DNA of 64,000 nucleotides from Pseudomonas sp. H9 (GCF_004353925.1 NZ_SMOK01000039.1:232247-296246), one strand, 5' to 3'. Shown: positions 45,880-55,025, counted from the stretch's first letter. The notes: generated from the sequence alone by a model not told the origin. Numbers and translations: made by a program.

Positions 45880-47205
45880 TCAGTTCCCCTTCTTGTCGGA
45901 AACAATGCGGTATTCAGCACTACGGGCGTGAGCGGTCAGCGACTCACCCCGCGCCAGCACCGAGGCGGTGTGGCCCAACTCCGATGCACCCTGCTCGGAG
46001 CAGAAGATGATCGACGAACGTTTCTGGAAGTCATACACCCCAAGCGGCGAGGAGAAACGCGCAGTGCCCGAGGTTGGCAACACATGGTTCGGACCGGCGC
46101 AATAGTCGCCCAGCGCTTCGCTGGTGTGACGCCCCATGAAGATCGCCCCAGCGTGACGAATGTGCGGTAGCCAGGCTTGCGGATCGGCCACCGACAACTC
46201 AAGGTGCTCAGGCGCGATACGGTTGGCAACGTCCATGGCCTGTTGCATGTCACGTACCTGAATCAACGCGCCGCGACCATTGATCGAGGTTTTGATGATT
46301 TCGGCACGTTCCATGGTCGGCAGCAGCTTGTCGATGCTGGCAGCCACCTTGTCGAGGAACGCTGCATCCGGGCTGACCAGAATCGCCTGGGCGTCTTCGT
46401 CGTGCTCGGCTTGAGAGAACAGGTCCATGGCGATCCAGTCCGGGTCGGTCTGACCGTCACACACCACCAGGATCTCCGACGGTCCGGCAATCATGTCGAT
46501 ACCGACTTGGCCGAACACGTGGCGCTTGGCCGTGGCGACATAGATGTTGCCGGGGCCGACCACCTTGTCTACCTGCGGTACGCTTTCGGTGCCGTAAGCC
46601 AGTGCCGCGACGGCTTGGGCGCCACCGATGGTGAACACCCGGTCAACACCGGCAATGCAGGCGGCAGCGAGCACCAGCTCATTGACCTCGCCACGCGGGG
46701 TAGGCACGACCATGACCACTTCGCCGACACCGGCAACTTTGGCCGGAATCGCGTTCATCAGCACTGACGAAGGGTAGGACGCTTTGCCACCCGGCACATA
46801 CAAGCCAGCACGGTCCAGCGGCGTGACCTTCTGGCCCAGCACTGTGCCGTCTGCTTCGGTGTAGCTCCAGGAGTCCTGCTTCTGCCGCTCGTGGTAGATA
46901 CGCACGCGGTTGGCTGCCTTTTCCAGGGCTTCGCGCTGGGCAGGCGTGATGCGTGTCAGGGCCAGTTCCAGGCGCTCACGCCCCAGAATCAGGTCATCGA
47001 TGGACTTGGCCTCAACGCCATCGAAGCGCTGGGTGAACTCGACCAGCGCTGCATCCCCGCGCTCACGCACGGCCTTGATGATGTCGAGTACACGCTGGTT
47101 GACCGCGTCGTCAGACACGCTTTCCCAGCTCAACAGATGATCCAGATGTCGGGCGAAATCCGGGTCAGCGGCATTGAGTCGGGCAATTGCAGTGGACGTG
47201 GTCAT
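45880..47205 (-). CDS. hisD: Histidinol dehydrogenase HisD
   Basis: Zinc enzyme oxidising histidinol to histidine in two NAD-dependent steps (441 residues). Conserved blocks are 'PLDRAGLYVPGGKASYPSSVLMNAIPA' and 'VDMIAGPSE'-type 'GIDMIAGPSEILVV', with the catalytic Glu/His region 'APEHLELSVADP' near residue 340. It lies between hisG (126 bp upstream) and hisC. The remaining his genes are not in the window. Confidence 0.97.
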   Translation of the reverse strand: MTTSTAIARLNAADPDFARHLDHLLSWESVSDDAVNQRVLDIIKAVRERGDAALVEFTQRFDGVEAKSIDDLILGRERLELALTRITPAQREALEKAANRVRIYHERQKQDSWSYTEADGTVLGQKVTPLDRAGLYVPGGKASYPSSVLMNAIPAKVAGVGEVVMVVPTPRGEVNELVLAAACIAGVDRVFTIGGAQAVAALAYGTESVPQVDKVVGPGNIYVATAKRHVFGQVGIDMIAGPSEILVVCDGQTDPDWIAMDLFSQAEHDEDAQAILVSPDAAFLDKVAASIDKLLPTMERAEIIKTSINGRGALIQVRDMQQAMDVANRIAPEHLELSVADPQAWLPHIRHAGAIFMGRHTSEALGDYCAGPNHVLPTSGTARFSSPLGVYDFQKRSSIIFCSEQGASELGHTASVLARGESLTAHARSAEYRIVSDKKGN

Positions 47206-47331
47206 AGCGAGGGCCTCAATAAATGGCGAATGCTCAGGCGCCCTAAGCTACCAGTCCATCCGCGCGGGCACCTGAGAAAATTGGCTATGACGCGGATAGA
47301 CGGGCGCGACAGCGAAGGTCGCGCGCAGGTA

Positions 47332-47967
47332 TCAGCCGCGGTGTCGCGATTCGACAGCTTGGCGCAAGGTGTCGATCAGGCTCTGGATGCGCGCATGCTG
47401 CATCTTCATCGAAGCCTTGTTGACCACCAGCCGGGAGCTGATGGTGGCAATCAATTCCTGGGGTTCCAGGCCATTGGCGCGCAGGGTATTACCGGTGTCG
47501 ACAACGTCGATGATCTTGTCAGCCAGGCCGATCAACGGCGCCAGCTCCATCGAACCGTACAACTTGATGATATCGACCTGACGGCCCTGCTCGGCATAGT
47601 AACGCTTGGCAACATTGACGAACTTGGTCGCCACACGCAGCCGTCCCTTGGGCTCAGCGGCGCCGATTGCACCGGCGGTCATCAGCTTGCACTGGGCAAT
47701 CTGCAAGTCCAGCGGCTCGTAAAGGCCCTGGCCGCCGTACTCCATCAGCACGTCCTTGCCGGCCACACCCAGATCGGCGGCGCCATGCTCGACGTAAGTC
47801 GGCACGTCGGTCGCCCGAACGATCAGCAGGCGTACGTCGTCCTGCGTCGTGGGGATGATCAATTTGCGGCTTTTGTCCGGGTTCTCGGTCGGCACAATAC
47901 CGGCTTCCGCCAGCAGCGGCAGGGTATCGTCGAGAATCCGACCTTTAGATAGCGCGATGGTCAACAT
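47332..47967 (-). CDS. hisG: ATP phosphoribosyltransferase HisG, short form
   Basis: First enzyme of histidine synthesis, joining ATP and PRPP (211 residues). The short length lacks the C-terminal regulatory domain, so it belongs to the HisG-S class that needs the HisZ subunit for activity and histidine feedback. 'LTIALSKGRILDDTLPLL' and 'TGNTLRANGLEPQ' (PRPP loop) are conserved. It lies 93 bp downstream of murA in the same direction. Confidence 0.96.
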   Translation of the reverse strand: MLTIALSKGRILDDTLPLLAEAGIVPTENPDKSRKLIIPTTQDDVRLLIVRATDVPTYVEHGAADLGVAGKDVLMEYGGQGLYEPLDLQIAQCKLMTAGAIGAAEPKGRLRVATKFVNVAKRYYAEQGRQVDIIKLYGSMELAPLIGLADKIIDVVDTGNTLRANGLEPQELIATISSRLVVNKASMKMQHARIQSLIDTLRQAVESRHRG

Positions 47968-48060
47968 GGGGAACGTCGGTCCTTATGCGGCTACAGCCGG
48001 CCGGACCTGATGGCCCGACCGCATTCAATTCGGATGGCGCGTCCCTGCGCCGCTCACAGA

Positions 48061-49296
48061 CTAGCCCGGTACGCGACGGATCTTCGCGCCCAGCATCTGC
48101 AGTTTTTCCTCGATGCATTCGTAACCACGGTCAATGTGGTAGATGCGGTCGATCAGGGTATCGCCTTCGGCTACCAGCGCCGAGAGCACCAGGCTGGCCG
48201 AAGCACGCAGGTCGGTCGCCATGACGGGCGCGCCCTTGAGCACTTTGGTACCGGTGACGATGGCAGTGTTGCCTTCAACCTGGATCAGGGCGCCCATGCG
48301 GTGCATTTCGTACACGTGCATGAAACGGTTTTCGAAGATCGTCTCGATGACCGCGCCGGTGCCTTCGGCAATGGCGTTGAGCGAGATGAACTGCGCTTGC
48401 ATGTCAGTTGGGAACGCTGGGTACGGCGCGGTACGCAGGTTAACGGCTTTTGGCCGCTTGCCGTGCATGTCCAGCTCGATCCAGTCTTCACCCGTGGTGA
48501 TCTCGGCACCCGCTTCCTTGAGCTTTTCAAGCACAGCTTCAAGGATGGTCGGATCAGTGTCCTTGACCTTGACGCGGCCACCGGTAACGGCAGCGGCAAC
48601 TAGGTAGGTACCGGTTTCGATACGGTCAGGCATGACGCGGTAGGTCGCAGAACCCAGACGCTCGACGCCATCGATGGTGATGGTATCGGTACCGGCGCCC
48701 TGGATCTTGGCGCCCATGGCAATCAGGAAGTTGGCCAGGTCGACCACTTCCGGCTCGCGTGCCGCGTTCTGCAGCACGCTGCGGCCCTTGGCCAGGGCTG
48801 CGGCCATCATGATGTTCTCGGTACCGGTCACACTCACGGTATCGAAGAAGAAGTGCGCGCCACGCAGGCCGCCTTCAGGCGCCTTGGCCTTGATGTAACC
48901 GCCTTCGACTTCAATTTTCGCACCCATGGCTTCAAGGCCACGGATGTGCAGGTCGACCGGACGCGAACCGATCGCGCAACCGCCAGGCAGTGCCACTTCG
49001 GCTTCGCCAAAACGAGCAACCATCGGGCCCAATACCAAGATCGAGGCACGCATGGTTTTAACCAGTTCGTACGGCGCGATCAGGGTTTTGATGGTGCGTG
49101 GATCGATTTCCACCGAGAGCTTCTCGTCGATCACAGGCTCGATGCCCATGCGACCGAACAGCTCGATCATGGTGGTGATGTCGTGCAGGTGCGGCAAGTT
49201 GCCGACCGTGACCGGGCCATCGCACAGCAGAGCACCCGCCAGAATTGGCAGGGCCGCGTTCTTGGCACCGCCGCCAGTAATAATCAGTTTGTCCAT
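48061..49296 (-). CDS. murA: UDP-N-acetylglucosamine 1-carboxyvinyltransferase MurA, with an apparent 10-residue N-terminal deletion
   Basis: Catalyses the first committed step of peptidoglycan synthesis, adding enolpyruvate from PEP to UDP-GlcNAc. The catalytic Cys107 is in 'LPGGCAIGSRP' and the fold is otherwise complete (411 residues). The start 'MDKLIITGG' runs directly into 'GAKNAALPIL'. Related MurA proteins, as I recall them, have about ten more residues here, of the pattern xLxGExxIS, making 421 in P. putida. That strand precedes the substrate-binding Lys (Lys22 in E. coli, here Lys12). The frame is intact, so this looks like a 30-bp deletion. It lies in the ibaG-murA-hisG string. Confidence 0.93.
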   Translation of the reverse strand: MDKLIITGGGAKNAALPILAGALLCDGPVTVGNLPHLHDITTMIELFGRMGIEPVIDEKLSVEIDPRTIKTLIAPYELVKTMRASILVLGPMVARFGEAEVALPGGCAIGSRPVDLHIRGLEAMGAKIEVEGGYIKAKAPEGGLRGAHFFFDTVSVTGTENIMMAAALAKGRSVLQNAAREPEVVDLANFLIAMGAKIQGAGTDTITIDGVERLGSATYRVMPDRIETGTYLVAAAVTGGRVKVKDTDPTILEAVLEKLKEAGAEITTGEDWIELDMHGKRPKAVNLRTAPYPAFPTDMQAQFISLNAIAEGTGAVIETIFENRFMHVYEMHRMGALIQVEGNTAIVTGTKVLKGAPVMATDLRASASLVLSALVAEGDTLIDRIYHIDRGYECIEEKLQMLGAKIRRVPG

Positions 49297-49320
49297 TTCT
49301 GTCTCGCCGCCAATTTAGGC

Positions 49321-49560
49321 TCAGTTGCGCTCAGCCCAGGCTGCGCTGCTGAAAAATTTCATGGTTACCGCATGGATGCTGCCATCGGTGATCCACGGAT
49401 TAAGATGAGCATAGATCTGCTGCTGACGCTTGACCGGGCTCAGGGCCGCCAACTCGTCACTGATCACGTTCAACTGGAAGTTGCAGCCTTCGCCTTCAAC
49501 TTCGACCCGGGTTCCCGGCAACTTTTCTTCAAGGAAGTTCTTAACTTCTACGGCCTGCAT
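49321..49560 (-). CDS. ibaG: BolA-family protein IbaG/YrbA
   Basis: A 79-residue BolA-like protein, thought to partner monothiol glutaredoxin in iron-sulfur trafficking and acid response. It begins 'MQAVEVKNFLEEKLPGTRVEVEGEGCNFQL', with 'SDELAALSPVKRQQQIYAHL' and the conserved C-terminal 'DGSIHAVTMKFFS' containing the family's His. The ATG at 49560 is chosen; a longer frame would run through the mla terminator. It lies between the mla operon and murA. Confidence 0.93.
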   Translation of the reverse strand: MQAVEVKNFLEEKLPGTRVEVEGEGCNFQLNVISDELAALSPVKRQQQIYAHLNPWITDGSIHAVTMKFFSSAAWAERN

Positions 49561-49606
49561 GCTCAACCTCAATCGGCGCCCAGTGCGCGCGGGTCGGCCA
49601 TCATAC

Positions 49607-49658
49607 AAAAAAGCCCCTCGCCTGCGAACCCCGTAAACGGAGACTCTGACGGAGGGGC
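49607..49658 (-). terminator. Probable terminator between mlaB and ibaG
   Basis: Read on the minus strand, GCCCCTC and GAGGGGC pair at the base of a large hairpin (about 32-base loop with internal structure), followed by TTTTTT. It lies just after the mlaB stop and would end the mla transcript. Confidence 0.75.
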
Positions 49659-49675
49659 CAGTCACTTGCTGGTGG

Positions 49676-49981
49676 TCATTGACCGGCCAGCACTTCTTCG
49701 AGGTCATAAACCTCGGCAATTTCGCGCATGTCCTGAGGCATGGCACGTACCTCGACAGCCTTGCCGGCCGCCTTGCCATCGCGCATGAACGCCAGCAACA
49801 AGGACAAGCCGACGCTGCTCGACTTCTCTACCTGCGAGCAATCAAGCACCAAGGCCGGGGCCTTGCACGATGCGATCAAGGCCTGGCCTTGCTTACGCAA
49901 GACCGGCCCACTGCGGTAGTCGAGCACCCCGGCCAGGTTCAAAAGGCCGGGTTCGCTCATCGATACGCTGCTCTGACTCAT
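49676..49981 (-). CDS. mlaB: STAS-domain protein MlaB
   Basis: A 101-residue STAS-domain subunit that stabilises the MlaFE complex of the phospholipid transporter. 'LLNLAGVLDYRSGPVLRKQGQAL' and 'PALVLDCSQVEKSSSVGLSLLLAFMRD' form the STAS fold, with the conserved Ser-Ser pair in the loop. Its start overlaps the mlaC stop by 4 bp. A terminator follows, ending the operon. Confidence 0.92.
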   Translation of the reverse strand: MSQSSVSMSEPGLLNLAGVLDYRSGPVLRKQGQALIASCKAPALVLDCSQVEKSSSVGLSLLLAFMRDGKAAGKAVEVRAMPQDMREIAEVYDLEEVLAGQ

Positions 49982-50616
49982 TGCGATTGCTGCTCAGCGG
50001 TTTCCTTGGCCTTGGCCACTTCACCCGCCCAGCCATTGATGGTCTTGTCCAGGTCGCCACCATTGCGGCTCATGGCATCGGCGAACTGATCACGGAACAG
50101 CTTGCCGATGTTGATGCCATTGACGATGACGTTACGCACTTTCCACTCACCATTGAGCTTGGTCATGGTGTAGGAAACCGGGTAGATCGCGCCATTGTTG
50201 CCCTTGACGGTCATATCGACGCTGGCACGATCATCGCCATCCAGCTTGGCATTGCCCACGGTGATGCCCTGGTTGTTGTACTCCAGCAAAGCATTGCCAT
50301 AGAACTGCATCAGGCTGCGCTTGAAGTTCTCCTGAAAGCGCTGCATTTGTGCCGGGCTAGCGTTACGCGAGTACTTCACAGTCATGATGCTTTTCGAGAT
50401 GCCATCGGCATCTACCACCGGCCCGAGGTTGGCATTCAAGGCGTCATAGAAGGCGCTTGGGTTGGCCTTGTATTGCTCCTTGTTAGCCTTGAGGTCGGCC
50501 AGCAGTTGGTTGGTGGTGGCCTGAATTACTTCTTTAGGTGACTGAGCAGCTGCGCTAGCCATCAACGGCAATGCAGCCAGCAGTACCAGCAAGCCGCGTC
50601 GCAGGATAGAAATCAT
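49978..50616 (-). CDS. mlaC: Periplasmic phospholipid-binding protein MlaC
   Basis: Soluble shuttle carrying phospholipids between the MlaA-porin complex at the outer membrane and MlaD at the inner membrane (212 residues). A signal peptide (MISILRRGLLVLLAALPLMASAAA) precedes a helix-plus-NTF2-like domain with 'VIQATTNQLLADLKANKEQYK' and 'WKVRNVIVNGINIGKLFRDQF', typical MlaC blocks. It overlaps mlaB by 4 bp and follows mlaD by 9 bp. Confidence 0.95.
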   Translation of the reverse strand: MISILRRGLLVLLAALPLMASAAAQSPKEVIQATTNQLLADLKANKEQYKANPSAFYDALNANLGPVVDADGISKSIMTVKYSRNASPAQMQRFQENFKRSLMQFYGNALLEYNNQGITVGNAKLDGDDRASVDMTVKGNNGAIYPVSYTMTKLNGEWKVRNVIVNGINIGKLFRDQFADAMSRNGGDLDKTINGWAGEVAKAKETAEQQSQ

Positions 50617-50625
50617 GGAAACTCC

Positions 50626-51093
50626 TTATTTAGCTTCTTTGCCAACGGTATTGAGCAGGAACTTGCCAATCAGATCTTCCAGCACCAGCGCCGACTGGGT
50701 GTCGTGAATGGTAGAACCATCCTTGAGCACCGCATCTTCTCCGCCCACGCTGATACCGATGTACTTCTCGCCGAGCAACCCAGCGGTGAGGATAGATGCC
50801 GTGGAGTCGGTAGGCAGGTTGTCTACGCGTTTCTCCAGTTGCAACGTCACCCGACCGGTGTAGGTGTCACGATCCAGATCGATGGCCGTGACCTTGCCGA
50901 TGGTTACACCGGCCATGGTCACTTTAGCTCTGACCGTCAAACCGGCGATATTGTCGAAGTTTGCGTAAACTTTATAGGTATCGCCGCTCGGGCTTGCCGA
51001 CAGGCCGCTGACACGCAGGGCCAGCAGGATCAGTGCCAGGATCCCGGCCAGGAGGAACAGGCCGACACCGATTTCCAGGGTGCGGTTTTGCAT
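50626..51093 (-). CDS. mlaD: MCE-domain protein MlaD
   Basis: Membrane-anchored MCE protein whose hexameric ring channels phospholipid between MlaC and MlaFE (155 residues). One N-terminal membrane segment ('LEIGVGLFLLAGILALILLAL') is followed by the MCE domain with 'YKVYANFDNIAGLTVRAKVTMAGVTIG' and 'LLGEKYIGISVGGED'. Its ATG overlaps the mlaE stop by one base (TGATG). Confidence 0.96.
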   Translation of the reverse strand: MQNRTLEIGVGLFLLAGILALILLALRVSGLSASPSGDTYKVYANFDNIAGLTVRAKVTMAGVTIGKVTAIDLDRDTYTGRVTLQLEKRVDNLPTDSTASILTAGLLGEKYIGISVGGEDAVLKDGSTIHDTQSALVLEDLIGKFLLNTVGKEAK

Positions 51094-51893
51094 CAGAAAT
51101 CTCCAAACATCAAGGCGGTCAGAATAAAGTCCAGACCCAGGACTGCCAACGAGGCATAGACCACGGTCTTGGTTGTGGCACGACTGATCCCCTCTGAGGT
51201 GGGCTCGCAGTCATAGCCTTGGAATACGGCAATCCAGGTAACAACAAAGGCAAAAACCAGGCTTTTGATCACGCCATTGAGGACATCGTCAGTGAACGAC
51301 ACGCTGTTCTGCATGTTCGCCCAGAACGAGCCTTCATAGACGCCCAGCCAGTCCACCGCCACCCACGAACCACCCCAGATGCCGACCACGCTGAAGATCA
51401 GCGCCAGCATCGGCAGCGAGATGAAACCGGCCCACAGGCGTGGAGCAACGATGTACTTGAGCGGGTCGACACCGATCATTTCCAGGCTGGACAACTGTTC
51501 GGTGGACTTCATGTTGCCAATTTCAGCAGTCAGCGCAGAACCGGCACGCCCGGCGAACAGCAACGCGGTCACCACCGGCCCCAGTTCACGCAGCAGTGTC
51601 AGGGCAACCATTTGCCCGACGGCCTGTTCCGAACCGTATTTGGTCAGGATGCTGAAGCCTTGCAGAGCCAGCACCATACCGATGAAAACGCCGGAAACGA
51701 CGATGATCGCCAGCGACAGCACGCCGACTGAGTAAAGCTGCCGAACCAGCAATTGGAAACCACCGCCGGTACCACTGCGCCCAACCAACGAGTGCAACAG
51801 GAATAGAAACGAGCGGCCGAGCACGGCCAGCACGTCGATGGCCGAGCGGCCAAAGCGACGAATGCGTTCGAGTAAGGATTTTCTGCGCATCAA
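51093..51893 (-). CDS. mlaE: Phospholipid ABC transporter permease MlaE
   Basis: Integral membrane permease of the retrograde phospholipid transporter (266 residues). Five or so hydrophobic segments follow an amphipathic N-terminal helix ('KSLLERIRRFGRSAIDVLAVLG'), and the block 'RELGPVVTALLFAGRAGSALTAEIG' is the MlaE family signature. Two ATGs are adjacent; either could serve. It overlaps mlaF by 4 bp. Confidence 0.95.
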   Translation of the reverse strand: MMRRKSLLERIRRFGRSAIDVLAVLGRSFLFLLHSLVGRSGTGGGFQLLVRQLYSVGVLSLAIIVVSGVFIGMVLALQGFSILTKYGSEQAVGQMVALTLLRELGPVVTALLFAGRAGSALTAEIGNMKSTEQLSSLEMIGVDPLKYIVAPRLWAGFISLPMLALIFSVVGIWGGSWVAVDWLGVYEGSFWANMQNSVSFTDDVLNGVIKSLVFAFVVTWIAVFQGYDCEPTSEGISRATTKTVVYASLAVLGLDFILTALMFGDF

Positions 51894-52699
51894 CGCTTCC
51901 CCAGAAGATCGGCGCGGTAATCCGGCGCAGGAAAGTGAAAGGGCACCGGGCCATCCGGGTCGCCTTTCATGAATTGGCGAATGCGCGGGTTATCAGAGCC
52001 CATCAGTTCGTCCGGTGTGCCCTGCCCCAGCACCTGACCATCGCCGACCACATAGATGTAGTCGGCAATACTGGCGGTTTCGGCCAGATCGTGAGAGACC
52101 ACGATACTGGTGATACCCAGGGCATCGTTGAGCAGGCGAATCAGGCGCACCAGTACGCCCATGGCGATGGGGTCCTGGCCGACGAACGGCTCGTCGTACA
52201 TGAGGATTTGCGGGTCCAGGGCGATAGCCCGGGCCAGCGCCACACGGCGTTTCATGCCACCGGACAGTTCGTCCGGCATCAGCTCGATAGCGCCACGCAG
52301 GCCCACGGCCTGCAGCTTCATCAAGACGATGTCTCGGATCATTTCGTCAGACAGCTGGGTATGCACGCGCAGCGGGAATGCGACGTTCTCGAACACATCA
52401 AGGTCGGTGAACAACGCACCACTCTGGAACAGCACGCCCATTTGCTTGCGCGCATCGAACAGGTCGCTACGCGACAGCGCAGGCAGGTTTTGCCCGGCCA
52501 CCCAGACTTCACCGCTGGCCGGGCGCAGCTGTGCGCCCATCAGACGCAACAGTGTGGTCTTGCCGCACCCGGAAGGCCCCATGATGCCGGTGACCTTACC
52601 CCGGGGAATGCGAATATCGACATTATTGAAGATACTGCGCGAACCGCGCTTGAAGGTCACACCCTTCAGCTCGACCGCGTAGGCGTTATCAACGCTCAT
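51890..52699 (-). CDS. mlaF: Phospholipid ABC transporter ATPase MlaF
   Basis: ATPase energising MlaFEDB (269 residues). Walker A GPSGCGKTTL is near residue 41, the signature is 'ELSGGMKRRVALARA' and Walker B is 'ILMYDEPFVGQDP', with switch His in 'VVSHDLAETASIAD'. It is the first gene of mlaFEDCB and is divergent from kdsD. As in E. coli, it neighbours the kdsD-kdsC-lpt genes, linking lipid asymmetry with LPS export. Confidence 0.96.
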   Translation of the reverse strand: MSVDNAYAVELKGVTFKRGSRSIFNNVDIRIPRGKVTGIMGPSGCGKTTLLRLMGAQLRPASGEVWVAGQNLPALSRSDLFDARKQMGVLFQSGALFTDLDVFENVAFPLRVHTQLSDEMIRDIVLMKLQAVGLRGAIELMPDELSGGMKRRVALARAIALDPQILMYDEPFVGQDPIAMGVLVRLIRLLNDALGITSIVVSHDLAETASIADYIYVVGDGQVLGQGTPDELMGSDNPRIRQFMKGDPDGPVPFHFPAPDYRADLLGKR

Positions 52700-52904
52700 C
52701 TAGACTCCTTGCAATGCAGCCTTCTCACTCAGACGCACGCCTCCTTCTTGGAGGCACGCCCGCCCAGAGTGGGCCGAACAGGCGGCGAACTATACCATCG
52801 CTGATAGCAGCGCCCCAAGGCCAGCGCAGTGCTTGTTCAGCCTGGGTTAAGGTTGCTCGGCGAAGGTATGACAATCACAAGGTGAGGGATTTGCGCATTA
52901 CCGC

Positions 52905-52910
52905 TATAAT
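52905..52910 (+). promoter_or_regulatory. -10 element of a kdsD promoter
   Basis: A perfect TATAAT 34 bp before the kdsD ATG, with a predicted start near 52917. The -35 region (around 52882-52887) is weak. The strong -10 and divergent gene arrangement support a promoter here. Confidence 0.6.
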
Positions 52911-52944
52911 CGCCGCCTTTTCATCAGGCAATCCGATTTTCGAC

Positions 52945-53919
52945 ATGAGCCAATCCAGCGACCTGATCCAATCCGCGCAGCGCACCATTCGTTTCGAACT
53001 TGAGGCGGTTGAGGGCTTGCTTGCCCACATCGACGCCGATTTCGTCAAGGCATGCGAGCTGATCCTGGCCAGTAAAGGCCGGGTAGTGGTGGTCGGCATG
53101 GGCAAGTCCGGGCATATCGGCAACAAAATTGCCGCCACCCTGGCCAGCACCGGTACACCGGCATTTTTTGTTCACCCCGCCGAAGCCAGCCATGGCGACA
53201 TGGGCATGATCACCCGCGATGACGTCATCCTCGCCCTGTCCAACTCCGGTTCCACCGCCGAGATCGTCACCCTGCTGCCGTTGATCAAACGCCTCGGCAT
53301 CCAGCTGATCAGCCTGACCGGCAACCCGGACTCGCCGTTGGCCAAAGCTGCCGAAGTCAACCTTGATGCGCGTGTCGCCCAGGAAGCCTGCCCACTGAAC
53401 CTGGCGCCGACCTCCTCGACCACCGCAGCCCTGGTGCTGGGCGACGCCCTGGCAATTGCCTTGCTGGAAGCGCGTGGTTTCACCGCTGAAGATTTCGCTT
53501 TCTCGCACCCGGGTGGCGCCCTGGGCCGCCGCCTGCTGCTGAAAGTCGAGAACGTCATGCACGCCGGCGATGAACTGCCTCAGGTGCAACGCGGCACTCT
53601 GCTCAAAGACGCGCTGCTTGAAATGTCCCGCAAAGGTTTGGGCATGACCGTTGTGCTCGAAGCCGACGGACGGCTGGCCGGGATCTTCACCGACGGCGAC
53701 CTGCGCCGCAGCCTGGACCGCAACATCGATGTGCATAAGACCCTGATCGAAGAGGTCATGACGGTTCATGGCAAGACTGCCCGCGCCGAAATGCTCGCCG
53801 CCGAAGCCCTGAAAATCATGGAAGACCACAAGATCAGCGCGCTGGTGGTCATCGACAAGGACGAGCGCCCGGTTGGCGCCCTGAACATGCACGACCTGTT
53901 GCGTGCAGGAGTGATGTAA
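52945..53919 (+). CDS. kdsD: Arabinose-5-phosphate isomerase KdsD
   Basis: Converts ribulose 5-phosphate to arabinose 5-phosphate for KDO synthesis (324 residues). The N-terminal SIS domain has 'RVVVVGMGKSGHIGNKIAATLASTGTPAFF' and 'LALSNSGSTAEIV', and two C-terminal CBS domains follow ('VMHAGDELPQ', 'KISALVVIDKDERPVGALN'). The ATG at 52945 (MSQSSDLIQSAQ) is chosen over an extension 77 codons longer. It directly adjoins kdsC. Confidence 0.96.
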   Translation: MSQSSDLIQSAQRTIRFELEAVEGLLAHIDADFVKACELILASKGRVVVVGMGKSGHIGNKIAATLASTGTPAFFVHPAEASHGDMGMITRDDVILALSNSGSTAEIVTLLPLIKRLGIQLISLTGNPDSPLAKAAEVNLDARVAQEACPLNLAPTSSTTAALVLGDALAIALLEARGFTAEDFAFSHPGGALGRRLLLKVENVMHAGDELPQVQRGTLLKDALLEMSRKGLGMTVVLEADGRLAGIFTDGDLRRSLDRNIDVHKTLIEEVMTVHGKTARAEMLAAEALKIMEDHKISALVVIDKDERPVGALNMHDLLRAGVM

Positions 53920-54444
53920 ATGAGCCAAGACCTGCTCCAGCGCGGCCAGGCCATCAAGCTGGCCGTATTCGACGTTGACGGCGTACTGACCGATGGCCGC
54001 CTGTACTTCCTCGAAGACGGCAGCGAATTCAAGACCTTCAATACCCTCGACGGCCAAGGCATCAAGATGCTCATGGCCTCGGGCGTGACCACGGCAATCA
54101 TCAGCGGGCGCAAAACCCCGGTGGTCGAGCGTCGGGCCAAGAACCTCGGCATCCCCCACCTGTATCAGGGGCGCGAAGATAAATTGGTCGTTTTGGACGA
54201 ACTTCTCGGCCAACTCAACCTAAGCTATGAACAGGTTGCCTATCTGGGCGACGACCTGCCTGACCTGCCGGTGATCCGTCGCGTCGGTCTGGGCATGGCT
54301 GTGGCCAATGCCGCTGCCTTCGTCCGCGAGCACGCCCACGGGGTCACCAAGGCCCGTGGCGGTGAAGGCGCCGCCCGCGAATTCTGCGAGTTGATCCTGC
54401 AGGCCCAGGGCAATCTCGACGCGGCCAACGCCCACTACCTGTAG
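53920..54444 (+). CDS. kdsC: KDO 8-phosphate phosphatase KdsC
   Basis: HAD-superfamily phosphatase releasing KDO from KDO 8-phosphate (174 residues, tetrameric capless type). The HAD motif 'AVFDVDGVLTDG' holds the nucleophilic Asp, 'TAIISGRKTPVVERRAKNLG' is motif II, and 'YLGDDLPDLPVIRRVGLGMAVANA' is motif IV. It begins on the base after the kdsD stop codon. Confidence 0.96.
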   Translation: MSQDLLQRGQAIKLAVFDVDGVLTDGRLYFLEDGSEFKTFNTLDGQGIKMLMASGVTTAIISGRKTPVVERRAKNLGIPHLYQGREDKLVVLDELLGQLNLSYEQVAYLGDDLPDLPVIRRVGLGMAVANAAAFVREHAHGVTKARGGEGAAREFCELILQAQGNLDAANAHYL

Positions 54445-54452
54445 AGCGACAC

Positions 54453-55025
54453 ATGTTCAGTAAAAAAATCCGCACCGTTGCGCTGTTCAGTGTGATTGCC
54501 GCCTTGCTGGTGGCCGTCGGCTACTGGAACATCGGCCCCGAAAGCTTCCTCGACAAGCCGGTAGCCCGTGTCGACGAAAAAGCCATCGACTACTACGCCA
54601 CCAATGCCCACAGCGTGCAATTCCTGCCCGACGGTAAAATGCAGTACGAAATGACTGCCGACAAGGTCGAGCACCTGATGGTCAGCGAAGTCACCCTGCT
54701 GACCAAACCAGATCTGCAGATGTATCGCGGCACCACCTACCCCTGGCACGTGCAGAGCGAAAAGGGCGAGGTCAACCCCGACGGTTCCGAAGTGGAACTG
54801 ATCGACTCGGTACGGGTTGCCCGCACCGACGAAAAAAACCGCACCATGATCATTACCACCAGTCGTATGACGGTATTCCCGCAGAAGCAATATGCGCAAA
54901 CCGAGCAAGCCGTTAGAATCGACGGCGCCGACGGCGTAACTACGGGCAACGGAATGAAAGCGTATTTGAAAGACGGCAGGATGGACCTGCTGTCCAACGT
55001 AAGAGGACAGTATGAGGCTCGTTAA
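54453..55025 (+). CDS. lptC: LPS transport protein LptC
   Basis: Single-span inner-membrane protein that passes LPS from LptFG to LptA (190 residues). The N-terminal membrane anchor (about residues 7-24) is followed by a periplasmic jellyroll with 'GKMQYEMTADKVEHL' and 'LTKPDLQMYRGTTYPWHVQSEKGEV'. It overlaps lptA by 14 bp. Confidence 0.94.
   Translation: MFSKKIRTVALFSVIAALLVAVGYWNIGPESFLDKPVARVDEKAIDYYATNAHSVQFLPDGKMQYEMTADKVEHLMVSEVTLLTKPDLQMYRGTTYPWHVQSEKGEVNPDGSEVELIDSVRVARTDEKNRTMIITTSRMTVFPQKQYAQTEQAVRIDGADGVTTGNGMKAYLKDGRMDLLSNVRGQYEAR

Noticed and set aside
47206..47331. Possible extra gene between hisG and hisD
   Set aside because: The 126-bp gap has no frame with a ribosome-binding site or recognisable product.
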